Source of the DNA: Pseudomonas fluorescens
GTDB taxonomy: Bacteria > Pseudomonadota > Gammaproteobacteria > Pseudomonadales > Pseudomonadaceae
Assembly: GCF_902497875.1 (NCBI RefSeq)
Contig: NZ_CABVHY010000013.1
Span: 1-64,000, forward strand
Length of the DNA: 64,000 nucleotides
Direction: 5' to 3'
The first letter of the stretch is position 1. The number at the start of each line of letters is the position of its first letter. Below are positions 38,519 through 47,648 of this stretch, piece after piece. The notes below the pieces were generated by a model. It did no database searches. It was given only the letters and a program-made list of their open reading frames with translations, and had not been told where the DNA came from. The translations under genes and the position numbers were made by a program.

Positions 38519-38985
38519 TCTTGGTCTTTATCCAACAGTTGATCGAGGCGCTTGCGCTCCTCGGTGGAAAGCGTGTCCGGGGTGTCGGTGCGCTGTACGC
38601 GACGACGGCGGATGATCACCGCAATGATCACTATCCCACCCAGCAGCAGCCCGGCCGGACCGAACCAGAGCACCGCGGTTTTCGAAGTCAGGGCCGGTTT
38701 GTAGCGCACGAAGTCGCCATAGCGGTCGACCATGAAGTCGATGATCTGCTGATTGTCCTTGCCCTCGCCAAGCATGCGGAAAATCTCTTTGCGCAAGTCG
38801 GCGGCAATCGGCGCGTTGGAATCAGCGATGTCCTGGTTCTGGCATTTGGGGCAGCGCAATTCTTTGGTCAGCTCGCGAAAACGCTCACGATCGGCATCAT
38901 TGGCGAACTCGTAGGTGTCGATCGCCGCGTGAGCCATGCCGGCGATACTCAGGCCGAAAACGATCGCCGCTAACCAGCGCTTCAT
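38515..38985 (-). CDS. ccmH: Cytochrome c-type biogenesis protein CcmH (thioredoxin-like, CXXC)
   Basis: 156 residues. Signal peptide, then the periplasmic domain with [15 protein letters not shown] (CXXC at about 44-47), which reduces the apocytochrome heme-binding cysteines, and one C-terminal membrane helix (about 105-126). This is the single-domain CcmH paired with a separate CcmI, unlike the fused E. coli protein. Overlaps ccmG and ccmI by 4 bp each. Confidence 0.96.
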   Translation of the reverse strand: MKRWLAAIVFGLSIAGMAHAAIDTYEFANDADRERFRELTKELRCPKCQNQDIADSNAPIAADLRKEIFRMLGEGKDNQQIIDFMVDRYGDFVRYKPALTSKTAVLWFGPAGLLLGGIVIIAVIIRRRRVQRTDTPDTLSTEERKRLDQLLDKDQE

Positions 38986-39518
38986 GGTTTGGCCTCATCG
39001 ATCAGTGCCTGATACTTGCCGGCCAGTTTTTCGCGCCAGACCACTTCGTCGATCACCCCGACGAATTTGTCGCGAATGATGCCTTTGGCGTCGATGAAGA
39101 AGGTTTCCGGGGCGCCGTAAACGCCAAGGTTCAAGCCCAGGGAGCCCTCCTCGTCACGGATATCCAGCAGGTACGGATTATGGAATTCCTTGAGCCACTT
39201 CTGCGCATCGGCATTGACATCCTTGTAGTTGACGCCATAGATCACTACACCCTGCTCGGCCAGTTTATTCAGTACCGGGTGTTCGACCCGGCAGGAAATG
39301 CACCAGGTGGCCCAGACGTTGACCAGTGCCGGCTTGCCGAGCAGATCCGCCTGGGTCAACTGCTTGTCACCCTGCACGGTAGGCAGCGAGAAAGCCGGGA
39401 ACGGCTTACCGATCATTGCCGACGGCAGTTCGGCCGGGTTCAGGAACAGCCCGCGGTAGAGAAACACCGCCACCAGCAGAAACACCGCCAGAGGCAGCAG
39501 CATTATCCAGCGCTTCAT
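38982..39518 (-). CDS. ccmG: Thiol:disulfide interchange protein CcmG/DsbE
   Basis: 178 residues. N-terminal membrane anchor (about 4-25), then a thioredoxin fold with the active site NVWATWCISCRVEHPV (CISC) and the family's GVNYKDVNADAQKWL and GVYGAPETFFID segments with the cis-proline. Keeps apocytochrome or CcmH cysteines reduced in the periplasm. Overlaps ccmF by 4 bp. Confidence 0.96.
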   Translation of the reverse strand: MKRWIMLLPLAVFLLVAVFLYRGLFLNPAELPSAMIGKPFPAFSLPTVQGDKQLTQADLLGKPALVNVWATWCISCRVEHPVLNKLAEQGVVIYGVNYKDVNADAQKWLKEFHNPYLLDIRDEEGSLGLNLGVYGAPETFFIDAKGIIRDKFVGVIDEVVWREKLAGKYQALIDEAKP

Positions 39519-41503
39519 GCAGCGGCTCCCGACAGGCCCAGAGCTTCGCGCACGCGGCTTTTCACTTTGACCCGATAACGTCGGTCCAATGCCGCCAGCA
39601 AACCACCAAGACCGGTGAGCAGGCCGCCGAACCAGATCCAGCGCACGAACGGTTTGACGTGCACCCGCACCGCCCAGGCGCCATCACCCAGGGGTTCGCC
39701 GAGGGCGACATACAGGTCACGGGTGAAACCGGCGTCGATCCCGGCTTCGGTCATCACTGAATTCTGCACGGTGTAGAGGCGTTTTTCCGGGTGCAACACG
39801 CTGATTTCCTTACCGTCGCGGATCACCCGCACAGTGCCTTTGTCCGAGGTGAAGTTCGGCCCTTCGTAGTGCTTGGCGCCTTCGAAGATAAACTGGTAAC
39901 CACCCAGGTCCATGGATTCGCCCGGTGCCAGGCGCAGGTCACGCTCGGCGCTGTTCTGGCTCGAAAGCACCACGCCCAGGGCGCAGACAGCGATCCCCAG
40001 ATGCGCCACCTGCATGCCCCAATAGCTGCGGGTCAGGGTCGGCAGGCCTTTGATCAGGCCTTTGTGCCGAGTCTTGTCGAAGATGTCGCGCACACCCGCC
40101 AGCAAGACCCAGGCGGCGAGCATGAAGGTCGCCAGCACCGCCCAGTTGAAATCGCCATAGGCGATGCCGGCCACCACGGCCAGCGCCGCGCTGCCGAGCA
40201 AGACCGGGGTCAGCATGCTCAACAGCCATTTGACTGGTGTGTCTTTCCAGCGCACCAGCATGCCGACCGCCATCACCACCATCAACAAGGCCATCAAGGG
40301 GATGAACAGCGCATTGAAGTACGGCGGGCCGACCGACAGCTTGGCGCCGGTCATGGCATCGAGGATCAGCGGGTACAGGGTGCCGAGCAGAATCATCGAG
40401 GCCGCAACCACCAACACCAGGTTGTTGCCCAGCAGCAGGGTTTCGCGCGACCACAGGTTGAAACCGACATGGCTCTTGACCACCGGTGCACGCAAGGCAA
40501 ACAGCGTCAACGAACCGCCGACCACGAACAGCAGGAAGATCAGGATGAACACCCCGCGTTCCGGATCGGAGGCGAAGGCATGCACCGAGGTCAGTACACC
40601 GGAACGCACCAGGAAGGTTCCCAGCAGGCTCAAGGAGAACGCGGCGATGGCCAGCAGCACGGTCCAGCTTTTGAACACGCCACGTTTTTCGGTAACGGCC
40701 AGCGAGTGAATCAGCGCGGTACCCACCAGCCAAGGCATGAAGGAAGCGTTTTCCACCGGGTCCCAGAACCACCAGCCGCCCCAGCCGAGTTCGTAGTAGG
40801 CCCACCAGGAGCCGAGGGTGATGCCGATGCCGAGGAACGCCCAGGCAACAATGGTCCATGGCCGCGACCAGCGCGCCCAGGCCGCATCCAGTCGGCCGCC
40901 GAGCAATGCGGCGATGGCGAAAGCGAAGGCCACGGAGAAACCGACATAACCCATGTAGAGCATCGGTGGGTGGACGATCAGGCCGATATCTTGCAACAGC
41001 GGGTTGAGGTCACGACCATCGGTAGGTATTTGCGGCAGGATGCGCGCGAACGGGTTGGAGGTGAGGATCAGGAACAGCAGGAAGCCGGTGCTGATCATGC
41101 CCATCACCGCCAGCACCCGCGCCAGCATCACTTGCGGCAACTGCCGGGAGAACACCGATACCGCGAAGGTCCAGCCACCGAGGATCAGCGCCCAGAGCAG
41201 CAACGAACCTTCGTGGGCACCCCATACGGCGCTGAACTTGTAGTACCAGGGCAACGCACTGTTGGAGTTGCTGGCGACATAGTCGACGGAAAAATCGTCG
41301 GTCATGAAGGCGTAGGTCAGGCAACCGAAGGCGAAGGTCAGAAAGGCAAATTGGCCCCATGCGGCAGGCTGGGCCAGGCCCATCCACATCCGGTCACCGC
41401 GCCAGGCACCGAGCAACGGCACCACGGCTTGCACCAGCGCAAAACACAGCGCCAGTATCATCGCCAGGTGGCCCAGTTCGGGAATGAAGATTCCAGACGT
41501 CAT
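39515..41503 (-). CDS. ccmF: Heme lyase subunit CcmF
   Basis: 662 residues, about 15 membrane helices. Receives heme from holo-CcmE and, with CcmH/CcmI, attaches it to apocytochrome c. The WWD domain is clear (WGGWWFWDPVENASFMPWL, about residues 233-251), flanked by conserved histidines (MYMGYVGFS upstream; ALIHSLAV downstream). The C-terminal periplasmic domain includes LAPGESMDLGGYQFIFEG. 3-bp gap to ccmE. Confidence 0.97.
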   Translation of the reverse strand: MTSGIFIPELGHLAMILALCFALVQAVVPLLGAWRGDRMWMGLAQPAAWGQFAFLTFAFGCLTYAFMTDDFSVDYVASNSNSALPWYYKFSAVWGAHEGSLLLWALILGGWTFAVSVFSRQLPQVMLARVLAVMGMISTGFLLFLILTSNPFARILPQIPTDGRDLNPLLQDIGLIVHPPMLYMGYVGFSVAFAFAIAALLGGRLDAAWARWSRPWTIVAWAFLGIGITLGSWWAYYELGWGGWWFWDPVENASFMPWLVGTALIHSLAVTEKRGVFKSWTVLLAIAAFSLSLLGTFLVRSGVLTSVHAFASDPERGVFILIFLLFVVGGSLTLFALRAPVVKSHVGFNLWSRETLLLGNNLVLVVAASMILLGTLYPLILDAMTGAKLSVGPPYFNALFIPLMALLMVVMAVGMLVRWKDTPVKWLLSMLTPVLLGSAALAVVAGIAYGDFNWAVLATFMLAAWVLLAGVRDIFDKTRHKGLIKGLPTLTRSYWGMQVAHLGIAVCALGVVLSSQNSAERDLRLAPGESMDLGGYQFIFEGAKHYEGPNFTSDKGTVRVIRDGKEISVLHPEKRLYTVQNSVMTEAGIDAGFTRDLYVALGEPLGDGAWAVRVHVKPFVRWIWFGGLLTGLGGLLAALDRRYRVKVKSRVREALGLSGAAA

Positions 41504-41506
41504 CGG

Positions 41507-41962
41507 TTAACCCTCTTTGACTGGTGTCGGTGCCGATTGACCACTGTCTTGCAGGGCCTTGGTCACTTCCGGTGGCATGTATTTTTCATCGTGTTTGGCC
41601 AGCACTTCATCGGCCACTACCACGCCATCAGCGTTGATTTTGCCGAGGGCGACGATGCCCTGCCCTTCACGGAACAGGTCCGGGAGGATGCCGCGGTAGG
41701 TGATGGTGACGGACTTGCTGAAGTCGGTGACGACGAATCGCACGTCCAGGGAATCCCCGGAGCGCTGCAGCGACCCCTTCTCGACCATGCCGCCGGCACG
41801 GATGCGCGTGTCTTGCGGTGCCTCGCCGTTGGCGATCTGGGTCGGGGTGTAGAACAGATTGATGTTCTGCTGCAAGGCGCTCAAGGCCAGGCCGACAGCA
41901 GCGCCGACTCCGACCAGAAGCGCGAGAATAATCATTAGACGCTTTTTACGCAGCGGATTCAC
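41507..41962 (-). CDS. ccmE: Heme chaperone CcmE
   Basis: 151 residues. One N-terminal membrane helix (about 8-30) and a periplasmic OB-fold. Binds heme covalently through the histidine in [15 protein letters not shown] (His124) with the nearby tyrosine as axial ligand. FYTPTQI and [11 protein letters not shown] are further family motifs. Overlaps ccmD by 4 bp. Confidence 0.97.
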   Translation of the reverse strand: MNPLRKKRLMIILALLVGVGAAVGLALSALQQNINLFYTPTQIANGEAPQDTRIRAGGMVEKGSLQRSGDSLDVRFVVTDFSKSVTITYRGILPDLFREGQGIVALGKINADGVVVADEVLAKHDEKYMPPEVTKALQDSGQSAPTPVKEG

Positions 41963-42135
41963 TTACCGTTCTCCCGGCGCAGACGACGCGCCTCTTGTTG
42001 CAGATAACGCTTGCGGGCCAGGATCGGCGCCGCGACGTTGAGGGCCAGCACTGCAAAGCAGATGCCATAGGCTGACCAGACATACAGGCCGTGATGGCCC
42101 ATGGCGAGAAAATCGCCGACTGAGGTAAAACTCAT
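41959..42135 (-). CDS. ccmD: Heme exporter accessory protein CcmD
   Basis: 58 residues from [20 protein letters not shown]; upstream 14-residue extension rejected. One membrane helix (about 18-38) and a basic C-terminus ([16 protein letters not shown]), the normal CcmD plan. Helps release holo-CcmE from CcmABC. Start overlaps the ccmC stop by 4 bp. Confidence 0.94.
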   Translation of the reverse strand: MSFTSVGDFLAMGHHGLYVWSAYGICFAVLALNVAAPILARKRYLQQEARRLRRENGK

Positions 42136-42887
42136 CGGGCGACCTCCAGTGTGTTCAGCACCTGGGCCTTGACCCAACTGCTGCGGGCTTCACGCTTGAG
42201 CACTTCGAGGCGCATGCGCAGCAATAGCACAACGCCGAAGAAACAGTAGAAACCCAGTACTGTCAGCAGCAGCGGCAACCACATCTCGGCGGGCATCGCC
42301 GGTTTCTCGGTGAGGCTGAATGTCACACCTTGATGCAGTGTGTTCCACCACTCTACAGAGTATTTGATGATCGGAATGTTGATCACCCCGACAATCGCCA
42401 ACACCGCGCAGGCCTTGGCCGCGCTATCACGATTACTGATGGCGTTGCCCAGGGCAATGAGACCGAAGTACAGAAACAGCAGAATAAGCATGGACGTTAG
42501 TCGTGCATCCCAGACCCACCACGAGCCCCAGGTCGGTTTGCCCCAGATGGCCCCGGTGACCAGCGCCACCACGGTCATCCAGGCGCCGATCGGCGCTGCG
42601 CATTGCAGAGCGACGTCGGCCAGTTTCATCTTCCACACCAGCCCGACAATGCCGCACACGGCCAGCATCACGTAGCAGGACTGCGCCAGCATGGCGGCCG
42701 GGACGTGAATGTAGATGATCCGAAAACTGTCGCCTTGCTGGTAGTCCGGTGGTGCGAAGGCCAGGCCCCAGACCGTGCCTATGCCGATCAGCAGTACCGC
42801 GGCCACACTTAGCCAGGGCAGCATTCTGCCGCTGATACCATAAAACCACTTGGGCGAGCCGAGCTTATGAAACCAAGTCCAGTTCAT
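42132..42887 (-). CDS. ccmC: Heme exporter/handling protein CcmC
   Basis: 251 residues from [17 protein letters not shown] (GGAAAC upstream of the ATG; an in-frame ATG five codons earlier is an alternative). Six membrane helices and a WWD motif ([20 protein letters not shown], about 115-134), with heme-ligand histidines in [13 protein letters not shown] and downstream WWNTLHQG. Loads heme onto CcmE. Confidence 0.96.
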   Translation of the reverse strand: MNWTWFHKLGSPKWFYGISGRMLPWLSVAAVLLIGIGTVWGLAFAPPDYQQGDSFRIIYIHVPAAMLAQSCYVMLAVCGIVGLVWKMKLADVALQCAAPIGAWMTVVALVTGAIWGKPTWGSWWVWDARLTSMLILLFLYFGLIALGNAISNRDSAAKACAVLAIVGVINIPIIKYSVEWWNTLHQGVTFSLTEKPAMPAEMWLPLLLTVLGFYCFFGVVLLLRMRLEVLKREARSSWVKAQVLNTLEVAR

Positions 42888-42982
42888 TGCTGTTTCCATC
42901 ACGGTTGCTTTTCGTCAGCACGAAAAGCCAGGGTCTGCCTTTTTTCAATAAAAAGTGATCAAAAAATGACCAGACCTCATTA

Positions 42983-43651
42983 TTATTCGCCGACGCTTAT
43001 CTTCAGGCCAGCAGCTATTGCAAAAGGTGTCAGGGTTACCGCCAGGGCGGTCAGGCTGCCAAGCCAGAGCAGGTAACCGGTTGCCGGCATGCCCTGCAAT
43101 GCCGCCTGCAAGGCGCCACTGCCAAGAATCAGTACCGGGATGTACAACGGCAGAATCAACAGTGCCAGCAACAAGCCACCACGTTTCAATCCCACCGTCA
43201 GCGCCGCGCCCACCGCACCGAGCAAACTCAGTACCGGTGTACCGAGCAGCAACGACAGCAGCAACACCGGCAGACAAGCGGCCGGTAAACCGAGCATCAA
43301 GGCCAGCAAGGGTGCGAGCAAAACCAGTGCCAGGCCGGAAAACGCCCAGTGTGCCAGTACCTTGGCCAAAACAAGAAGAGGCAGGGGGTGCGACGAAAGG
43401 ACCCACTGCTCCAGCGATCCGTCTTCGAAATCACTGCGGAAGAGCCCGTCCAGCGAGAGCAGGACGGACAATAAGGCCGCTACCCAGACCAGTCCCGGAG
43501 ACAAGGTTTGCAACAATTGAGTCTCCGGACCGACCGCCAACGGAAACATTGCAACCACTATTGAGAAGAAAACCAGCGGATTGGCCAGCTCGGCCGGACG
43601 CCGAAACAACAACCGCGCCTCACGGGCAACCAGTAGTCCGAAAACACTCAT
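42983..43651 (-). CDS. ccmB: Heme exporter membrane subunit CcmB
   Basis: 222 residues, six hydrophobic segments. The start [20 protein letters not shown] and the [20 protein letters not shown] loop are typical. ABC permease partner of CcmA in the CcmABCD complex that drives release of holo-CcmE. ATGA overlap with ccmA; 95 bp to ccmC. Confidence 0.96.
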   Translation of the reverse strand: MSVFGLLVAREARLLFRRPAELANPLVFFSIVVAMFPLAVGPETQLLQTLSPGLVWVAALLSVLLSLDGLFRSDFEDGSLEQWVLSSHPLPLLVLAKVLAHWAFSGLALVLLAPLLALMLGLPAACLPVLLLSLLLGTPVLSLLGAVGAALTVGLKRGGLLLALLILPLYIPVLILGSGALQAALQGMPATGYLLWLGSLTALAVTLTPFAIAAGLKISVGE

Positions 43652-44295
43652 TCGGCCTGGCCCCCAAGGTATAAGCCCAAATCGATGTCGCGATAACTGG
43701 CAGGCATGCGCTTCAAGGTATGGTGAGTGGTTAACACCACCATACCACCCTGCTCACAGTGAACGGCCAGGTGCTCTTCGAGCTGCGCCACGCCTTGCTT
43801 GTCGAGGGCGGTGAAGGGTTCGTCGAGGATCCACAGCTTCGGGCTGTCCAGATAGAGCCGAGCCAGCGCCACGCGGCGTCGCTGACCGGCGGACAGGGTG
43901 TGACAGGGTACATCCTCGAATCCGCGCAGACCTACCGAATCCAGCGCCTTCCAGATCGCCTCATGGCCGGCCGGCTGATGCAGGGCGCAGAGCCAGCTGA
44001 GGTTTTCTTCAGGTGTCAGCAAATCCTTGATCCCGGCGGCGTGGCCGATCCACAACAGGTTATGCGCCTGATCGGTACGCTGCGCTTTCAAGGGCTGGCC
44101 GTTGAGCAAGACCTGGCCCGCGGTCGGCTGCATGAGACCGGCCAGCAAACGCAGCAGGCTGGTCTTGCCACTGCCGTTGGGGCCGCTGATCTGCAACATG
44201 TCACCGCCCGCCAGACGCAATTCGAGGTTTTCGAAGAGCATCCGCCAGTCTCGCTCACAGGCGAGGGCTATGGCTTCTAGAAGTGGGCTGGTCAA
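43648..44295 (-). CDS. ccmA: Cytochrome c biogenesis ATP-binding subunit CcmA
   Basis: 215 residues. ABC ATPase with Walker [12 protein letters not shown] (about 39-49), Q-loop region, signature [14 protein letters not shown], Walker [13 protein letters not shown] and H-loop TTHH. First gene of the ccm operon. The 195-bp gap to the divergent fliK-like gene (44296-44490) should contain both promoters; no strong consensus seen. Confidence 0.96.
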   Translation of the reverse strand: MTSPLLEAIALACERDWRMLFENLELRLAGGDMLQISGPNGSGKTSLLRLLAGLMQPTAGQVLLNGQPLKAQRTDQAHNLLWIGHAAGIKDLLTPEENLSWLCALHQPAGHEAIWKALDSVGLRGFEDVPCHTLSAGQRRRVALARLYLDSPKLWILDEPFTALDKQGVAQLEEHLAVHCEQGGMVVLTTHHTLKRMPASYRDIDLGLYLGGQAE

Positions 44296-44490
44296 GAGAT
44301 CGCGGGCCTTTACGGTTCAAGTCGGCGGTAGAGCGGCCGTTAAAGTGATGCAGAGTAAATGCATTGGCGGCCTGTTCTAGAGAGCTGCGTCAAACATTTG
44401 CGATGTTTTCAGCGCGCCCTTGATAACGGGGCGGCATTATACATGTCATGTCCTGATCCAAAGAGGGCAATTTCGACAGGGTGTGACCCG

Positions 44491-46062
44491 ATGACCGGCG
44501 AAATGAACATCCTCCCGCTACCGCAGCCAGCTCCCGGCGCCACGCGCCCGACCGCGGTGAGTGGCGAGTTGCTCAAGCTGCTGCAACCGCTGGAAGGCCT
44601 GATTGGCGCCGGACAGACCGCCAGGGCCGAAGTGCTGTCGCTGAAACAGGCTGATCAGACGTTCCAGTTGCTGCTCAAGCTGACACTCGACAACGGCCGC
44701 CAGACCACCGTCCAGGCCACCAGTAACCAGCCCCTGCCCGAAGGCACGAACCTGGCGGTGAGCCAGCCGTCGGCCGGAAAACTGGCGATCAGCGTGCAGC
44801 AAGCCATCGCCTCCAGCGTCGCCACCCTCACCCGCCTGGATACTTCGAGACTGCCGGTCGGCAGTTTGCTCCAGGGCAAGGTCCTGACCACTCAGTTACT
44901 GCCCCAGACCGCAGGCCAACCCGCGGTTTATCGCTCGCTGGTGAGCCTGCTCAATACCGCCTTGAGCGGCAGCACCTTGAGCATCGACAGCCCGCAACCG
45001 CTGCGCATCGCCAGCCTGCTTAGCGCCATCGTCCAGGGCTCACAAGAGCTGAGCTTCGTGCCTCTGAGCGGTCGTCAGGAACAGCTGGCTGTGGCGCAAC
45101 AACTGATCAGCCAACAGAGCCGCCAGGGCTCGCTGGAAGGGTTGTTGAACGCCTTGCAGAATCAGACCTCAGCCAGCACTACATCTGCCGATGTGCGCGC
45201 CGCCATCGACAAGTTGCTCAGCGGTTTACCCGACGCCCAACAGTTGAGCACGCCAAAAGGCCTGGCCCAGGCGCTGGCCAACAGCGGCCTGTTCCTGGAA
45301 GCGAAGTTGCTCGCCGGACAGAACCCGGCGCTGACCCCGGACATCAAAGGCAACCTGCTGCGCCTGATCGGGCAAATGGCCCCCGGCCTGCCGGCCAACA
45401 CCCACTTCAACGCGCTCATTGCCGCCAACACCCTGGCCCAGGCGTTGCCGAGTTTTGTCCGCAGCGCCCTCGGCACCCTTGGCCAGGTCAGCGCCAAACC
45501 CCACCCCGGTGGTTTCCCGCTGCCTTCGCGCTTGCTGCAAAGCCTGGACGGCGAAGGTGATCTGGAACACTTGCTGCGCCTGGCCGCCGCCGCGGTGTCG
45601 CGCCTGCAAAGCCATCAACTGTCGAGCCTGGAGCAGACCGGCCTCACCGCCGAGGGCAACCTGCAAAGCACCTGGCAGCTGGAAATCCCCATGCGCAACC
45701 TGCAGGACATCGTGCCGCTGCAGCTCAAGTTTCAGCGAGAGGAAATACCCGAGAAAGCACCGAAGGAAAAACACCCGGAACGCGAATCCAAACAACTATT
45801 GTGGCGAGTCGAACTGGCATTCGCCATGGAGCCGCTGGGGCCGCTGCAGATCCAGGCACAACTGGTTCAAGGCCGGCTGTCCGGCCAGCTGTGGGCCGAG
45901 CGGCCCTATACCGCGAGCCTGATCGAGAACCACTTGAGCGGGCTGCGTGAGCGCCTCGTAGCGTCCGGCCTGAACGTCGGTGATCTAGACTGCCACCTCG
46001 GCACACCCCCCCAAGGCGCACAAACCCGCCTCGAACAACGCTGGGTCGATGAAACCGCATGA
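44491..46062 (+). CDS. fliK: FliK-like flagellar hook-length control protein
   Basis: 523 residues from MTGEMNILPLPQPAPGATRP; the frame is open upstream but that part lies in the ccmA promoter region. Long Gln/Ser/Leu-rich N-terminal region (about 1-370) without clear domain, then a C-terminal Flg_hook-type domain (about 395-500: WQLEIPMRNLQDIVPLQLKF and LWRVELAFAMEPLGPLQIQA, LWAERPYTASLIENHLSGLR). It is separate from the main fliK locus expected near fliL-M in pseudomonads. Coupled to the flhX-like gene by an ATGA overlap. Confidence 0.82.
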   Translation: MTGEMNILPLPQPAPGATRPTAVSGELLKLLQPLEGLIGAGQTARAEVLSLKQADQTFQLLLKLTLDNGRQTTVQATSNQPLPEGTNLAVSQPSAGKLAISVQQAIASSVATLTRLDTSRLPVGSLLQGKVLTTQLLPQTAGQPAVYRSLVSLLNTALSGSTLSIDSPQPLRIASLLSAIVQGSQELSFVPLSGRQEQLAVAQQLISQQSRQGSLEGLLNALQNQTSASTTSADVRAAIDKLLSGLPDAQQLSTPKGLAQALANSGLFLEAKLLAGQNPALTPDIKGNLLRLIGQMAPGLPANTHFNALIAANTLAQALPSFVRSALGTLGQVSAKPHPGGFPLPSRLLQSLDGEGDLEHLLRLAAAAVSRLQSHQLSSLEQTGLTAEGNLQSTWQLEIPMRNLQDIVPLQLKFQREEIPEKAPKEKHPERESKQLLWRVELAFAMEPLGPLQIQAQLVQGRLSGQLWAERPYTASLIENHLSGLRERLVASGLNVGDLDCHLGTPPQGAQTRLEQRWVDETA

Positions 46063-46388
46063 AAAACCCCAACCCACCCCGCCAGGCCATCGCCCTCAAA
46101 TACGACGGCCAGCACGCACCGACCCTCACCGCCAAAGGTGACGACGAACTGGCCGAAGCCATCCTGAAAATCGCCCGCGACTACGAAGTGCCGATCTACG
46201 AAAACGCCGAGTTGGTGAAGCTGCTGGCGCGGATGGAACTGGGGGACAGTATTCCGGAAGAGTTGTACCGGACCATTGCCGAAATCATTGCCTTTGCCTG
46301 GAACCTGAAAGGCAAGTTTCCGGAAGGACATGATCCGAATGCCCCTATGGTGGAGCGGGATGTGACGGATCAGGGGGAAGACTACTAG
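46059..46388 (+). CDS. flhX: FlhX-like protein (FlhB C-terminal domain only)
   Basis: 109 residues matching the cytoplasmic domain that FlhB retains after self-cleavage: RQAIALKYDGQHAPTLTAKG then DDELAEAILKIARDYEVPIY, ENAELVKLLAR, IPEELYRTIAEIIAFAWNL. The self-cleavage NPTH motif is absent; the protein begins just about where cleavage would leave it. No membrane helices. In other bacteria FlhX can partly substitute for the cleaved FlhB fragment in export switching; pairing with a FliK-like protein, which triggers that switch, supports the same role here. Confidence 0.9.
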   Translation: MKNPNPPRQAIALKYDGQHAPTLTAKGDDELAEAILKIARDYEVPIYENAELVKLLARMELGDSIPEELYRTIAEIIAFAWNLKGKFPEGHDPNAPMVERDVTDQGEDY

Positions 46389-46417
46389 GCGAGAGAGATG
46401 TTGGCCCTAACGTCGCC

Positions 46418-46478
46418 ATCGCGGGCAAGTCGCATCGCCGCTCCCACAGGGTAATGTGTTGCATCAGCTTACCCGCGA
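46418..46478. repeat. REP pair, degenerate
   Basis: CATCGCGGGCAAGTCGCATC then GCCGCTCCCAC, facing a short CAGCTTACCCGCGAAAACG remnant. Confidence 0.6.
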
Positions 46479-46514
46479 AAACGATGACACGGTGCATCAG
46501 TAACACAGCGAACC

Positions 46515-46648
46515 CTGTGGCGAGGGGGCTTGCCCCCGCTGGGCTGCAGAGCAGCCCTGAAACCTGCGATTGCGCTCTTCCAGAAAAATGGAATCAGCCG
46601 CTTTACGACTGCTGCGCAGCCGAACGGGGGCAAGCCCCCTCGCCACAG
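46515..46648. repeat. REPIN, TGTGGCGAGGGGGC type
   Basis: TGTGGCGAGGGGGCTTGCCC on the left, GGGCAAGCCCCCTCGCCACA on the right; interior with GGGCTGCAGAGCAGCCC and ACGACTGCTGCGCAGCCG. Lies between convergent flhX and the DUF2802 gene; no gene fits in 46389-46682. Confidence 0.88.
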
Positions 46649-46682
46649 TTGTTCGCCCGCAGCCAGACTCGCGTCGATGCCT

Positions 46683-47087
46683 TTAGTTTCTGTGCACCTT
46701 GCTCATCAACTCGGCTTCGGCCTGGGTCAATCCGCAGGACTGGGTCAGTTCGTCGACGCTGGCGCCCATTCCCACCAGGCGCGCGGCCTGGGCGAATGAG
46801 AGGCTGGTCGGGTCGCGCTGCTCCAGTCGGGCCAGTTTGTCCGGCAACGGCTCGACCACCGCCCGCAGTTCATGCAGGGCTTCACCCATCCGCACGTTGC
46901 CATTCTGGTAATCGTCGACGCGCTTGCCCAGGTCCTTGATGCGTTGATCGCGCAGCGCATCGGCCTGGGCTTGCTCCTGGGCCTTGACCATGGCGGCTTG
47001 CCGCTGCCGCATGGCGTAGGCCAGGAACAGTCCCAGGGTCGTTACCCAGAGGACGCCCAGGACAATCACAGCCACCTCAAGAATCAA
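46683..47087 (-). CDS. DUF2802 membrane-anchored protein
   Basis: 134 residues. N-terminal membrane helix (about 4-24), a charged helical middle (about 30-85, coiled-coil-like RQAAMVKAQEQAQADALRDQ) and the C-terminal DUF2802 segment (SFAQAARLVGMGASVDELTQ then SCGLTQAEAELMSKVH). Found at the 3' end of polar flagellar/chemotaxis clusters after cheW; its function is not known to me. Its ATG directly follows the cheW stop, so it is coupled. Confidence 0.88.
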   Translation of the reverse strand: MILEVAVIVLGVLWVTTLGLFLAYAMRQRQAAMVKAQEQAQADALRDQRIKDLGKRVDDYQNGNVRMGEALHELRAVVEPLPDKLARLEQRDPTSLSFAQAARLVGMGASVDELTQSCGLTQAEAELMSKVHRN

Positions 47088-47570
47088 TCAGATTTGCTCC
47101 AGGTCCGACCATTCTTCTTCGCTCATCATCTTGTCCAGCTCGACCAGAATCAGCAGTTCGCCGTTCTTGTTGCACACGCCCTGGATGAACTTGGCCGATT
47201 CCTCGTTACCGACGTTAGGCGCGGTTTCGATTTCCGACTGACGCAGGTAAACCACTTCCGCCACGCTGTCGACCATGATCCCGACCACTTGCTTGTCGGC
47301 TTCGATGATCACGATACGGGTGTTGTCGCTGATCTCGGCGTTCATCAGGCCGAAGCGCTGACGGGTGTCGATCACGGTGACCACGTTGCCGCGCAGGTTG
47401 ATGATGCCCAGCACATAGGCTGGCGCACCCGGCACTGGCGCGATCTCGGTGTAACGCAAGACTTCCTGAACGCGCATCACATTGATGCCGTAGGTTTCAT
47501 TGTCCAGCTTGAAGGTCACCCATTGCAGGATCGGATCTTCGGAACTCTGTAGAGACGACGACTTATTCAT
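47088..47570 (-). CDS. cheW: Chemotaxis coupling protein CheW
   Basis: 160 residues. Links receptors to CheA. Single CheW domain from about residue 14 (LQWVTFKLDNETYGINVMRV) to 150, with VPGAPAYVLGIINLRGNVVT and IDTRQRFGL, and the conserved arginine in NLRGNV. Last well-known gene of the che cluster. Confidence 0.96.
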   Translation of the reverse strand: MNKSSSLQSSEDPILQWVTFKLDNETYGINVMRVQEVLRYTEIAPVPGAPAYVLGIINLRGNVVTVIDTRQRFGLMNAEISDNTRIVIIEADKQVVGIMVDSVAEVVYLRQSEIETAPNVGNEESAKFIQGVCNKNGELLILVELDKMMSEEEWSDLEQI

Positions 47571-47584
47571 ACCCCTGACCCCTC

Positions 47585-47604
47585 AAAAAACCGTTTAAAA
47601 CGGT
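47585..47604 (-). terminator. Hairpin with U tract between parP and cheW
   Basis: ACCGTT-TAA-AACGGT (47590-47604); on the minus strand it is followed by TTTTT. Short stem, so probably a partial terminator that lowers cheW transcription relative to upstream genes. Confidence 0.6.
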
Positions 47605-47648
47605 GTGTGTTCTGTCTGGCCACACTCAAGGTGCAGCCTGTTGTTTGG

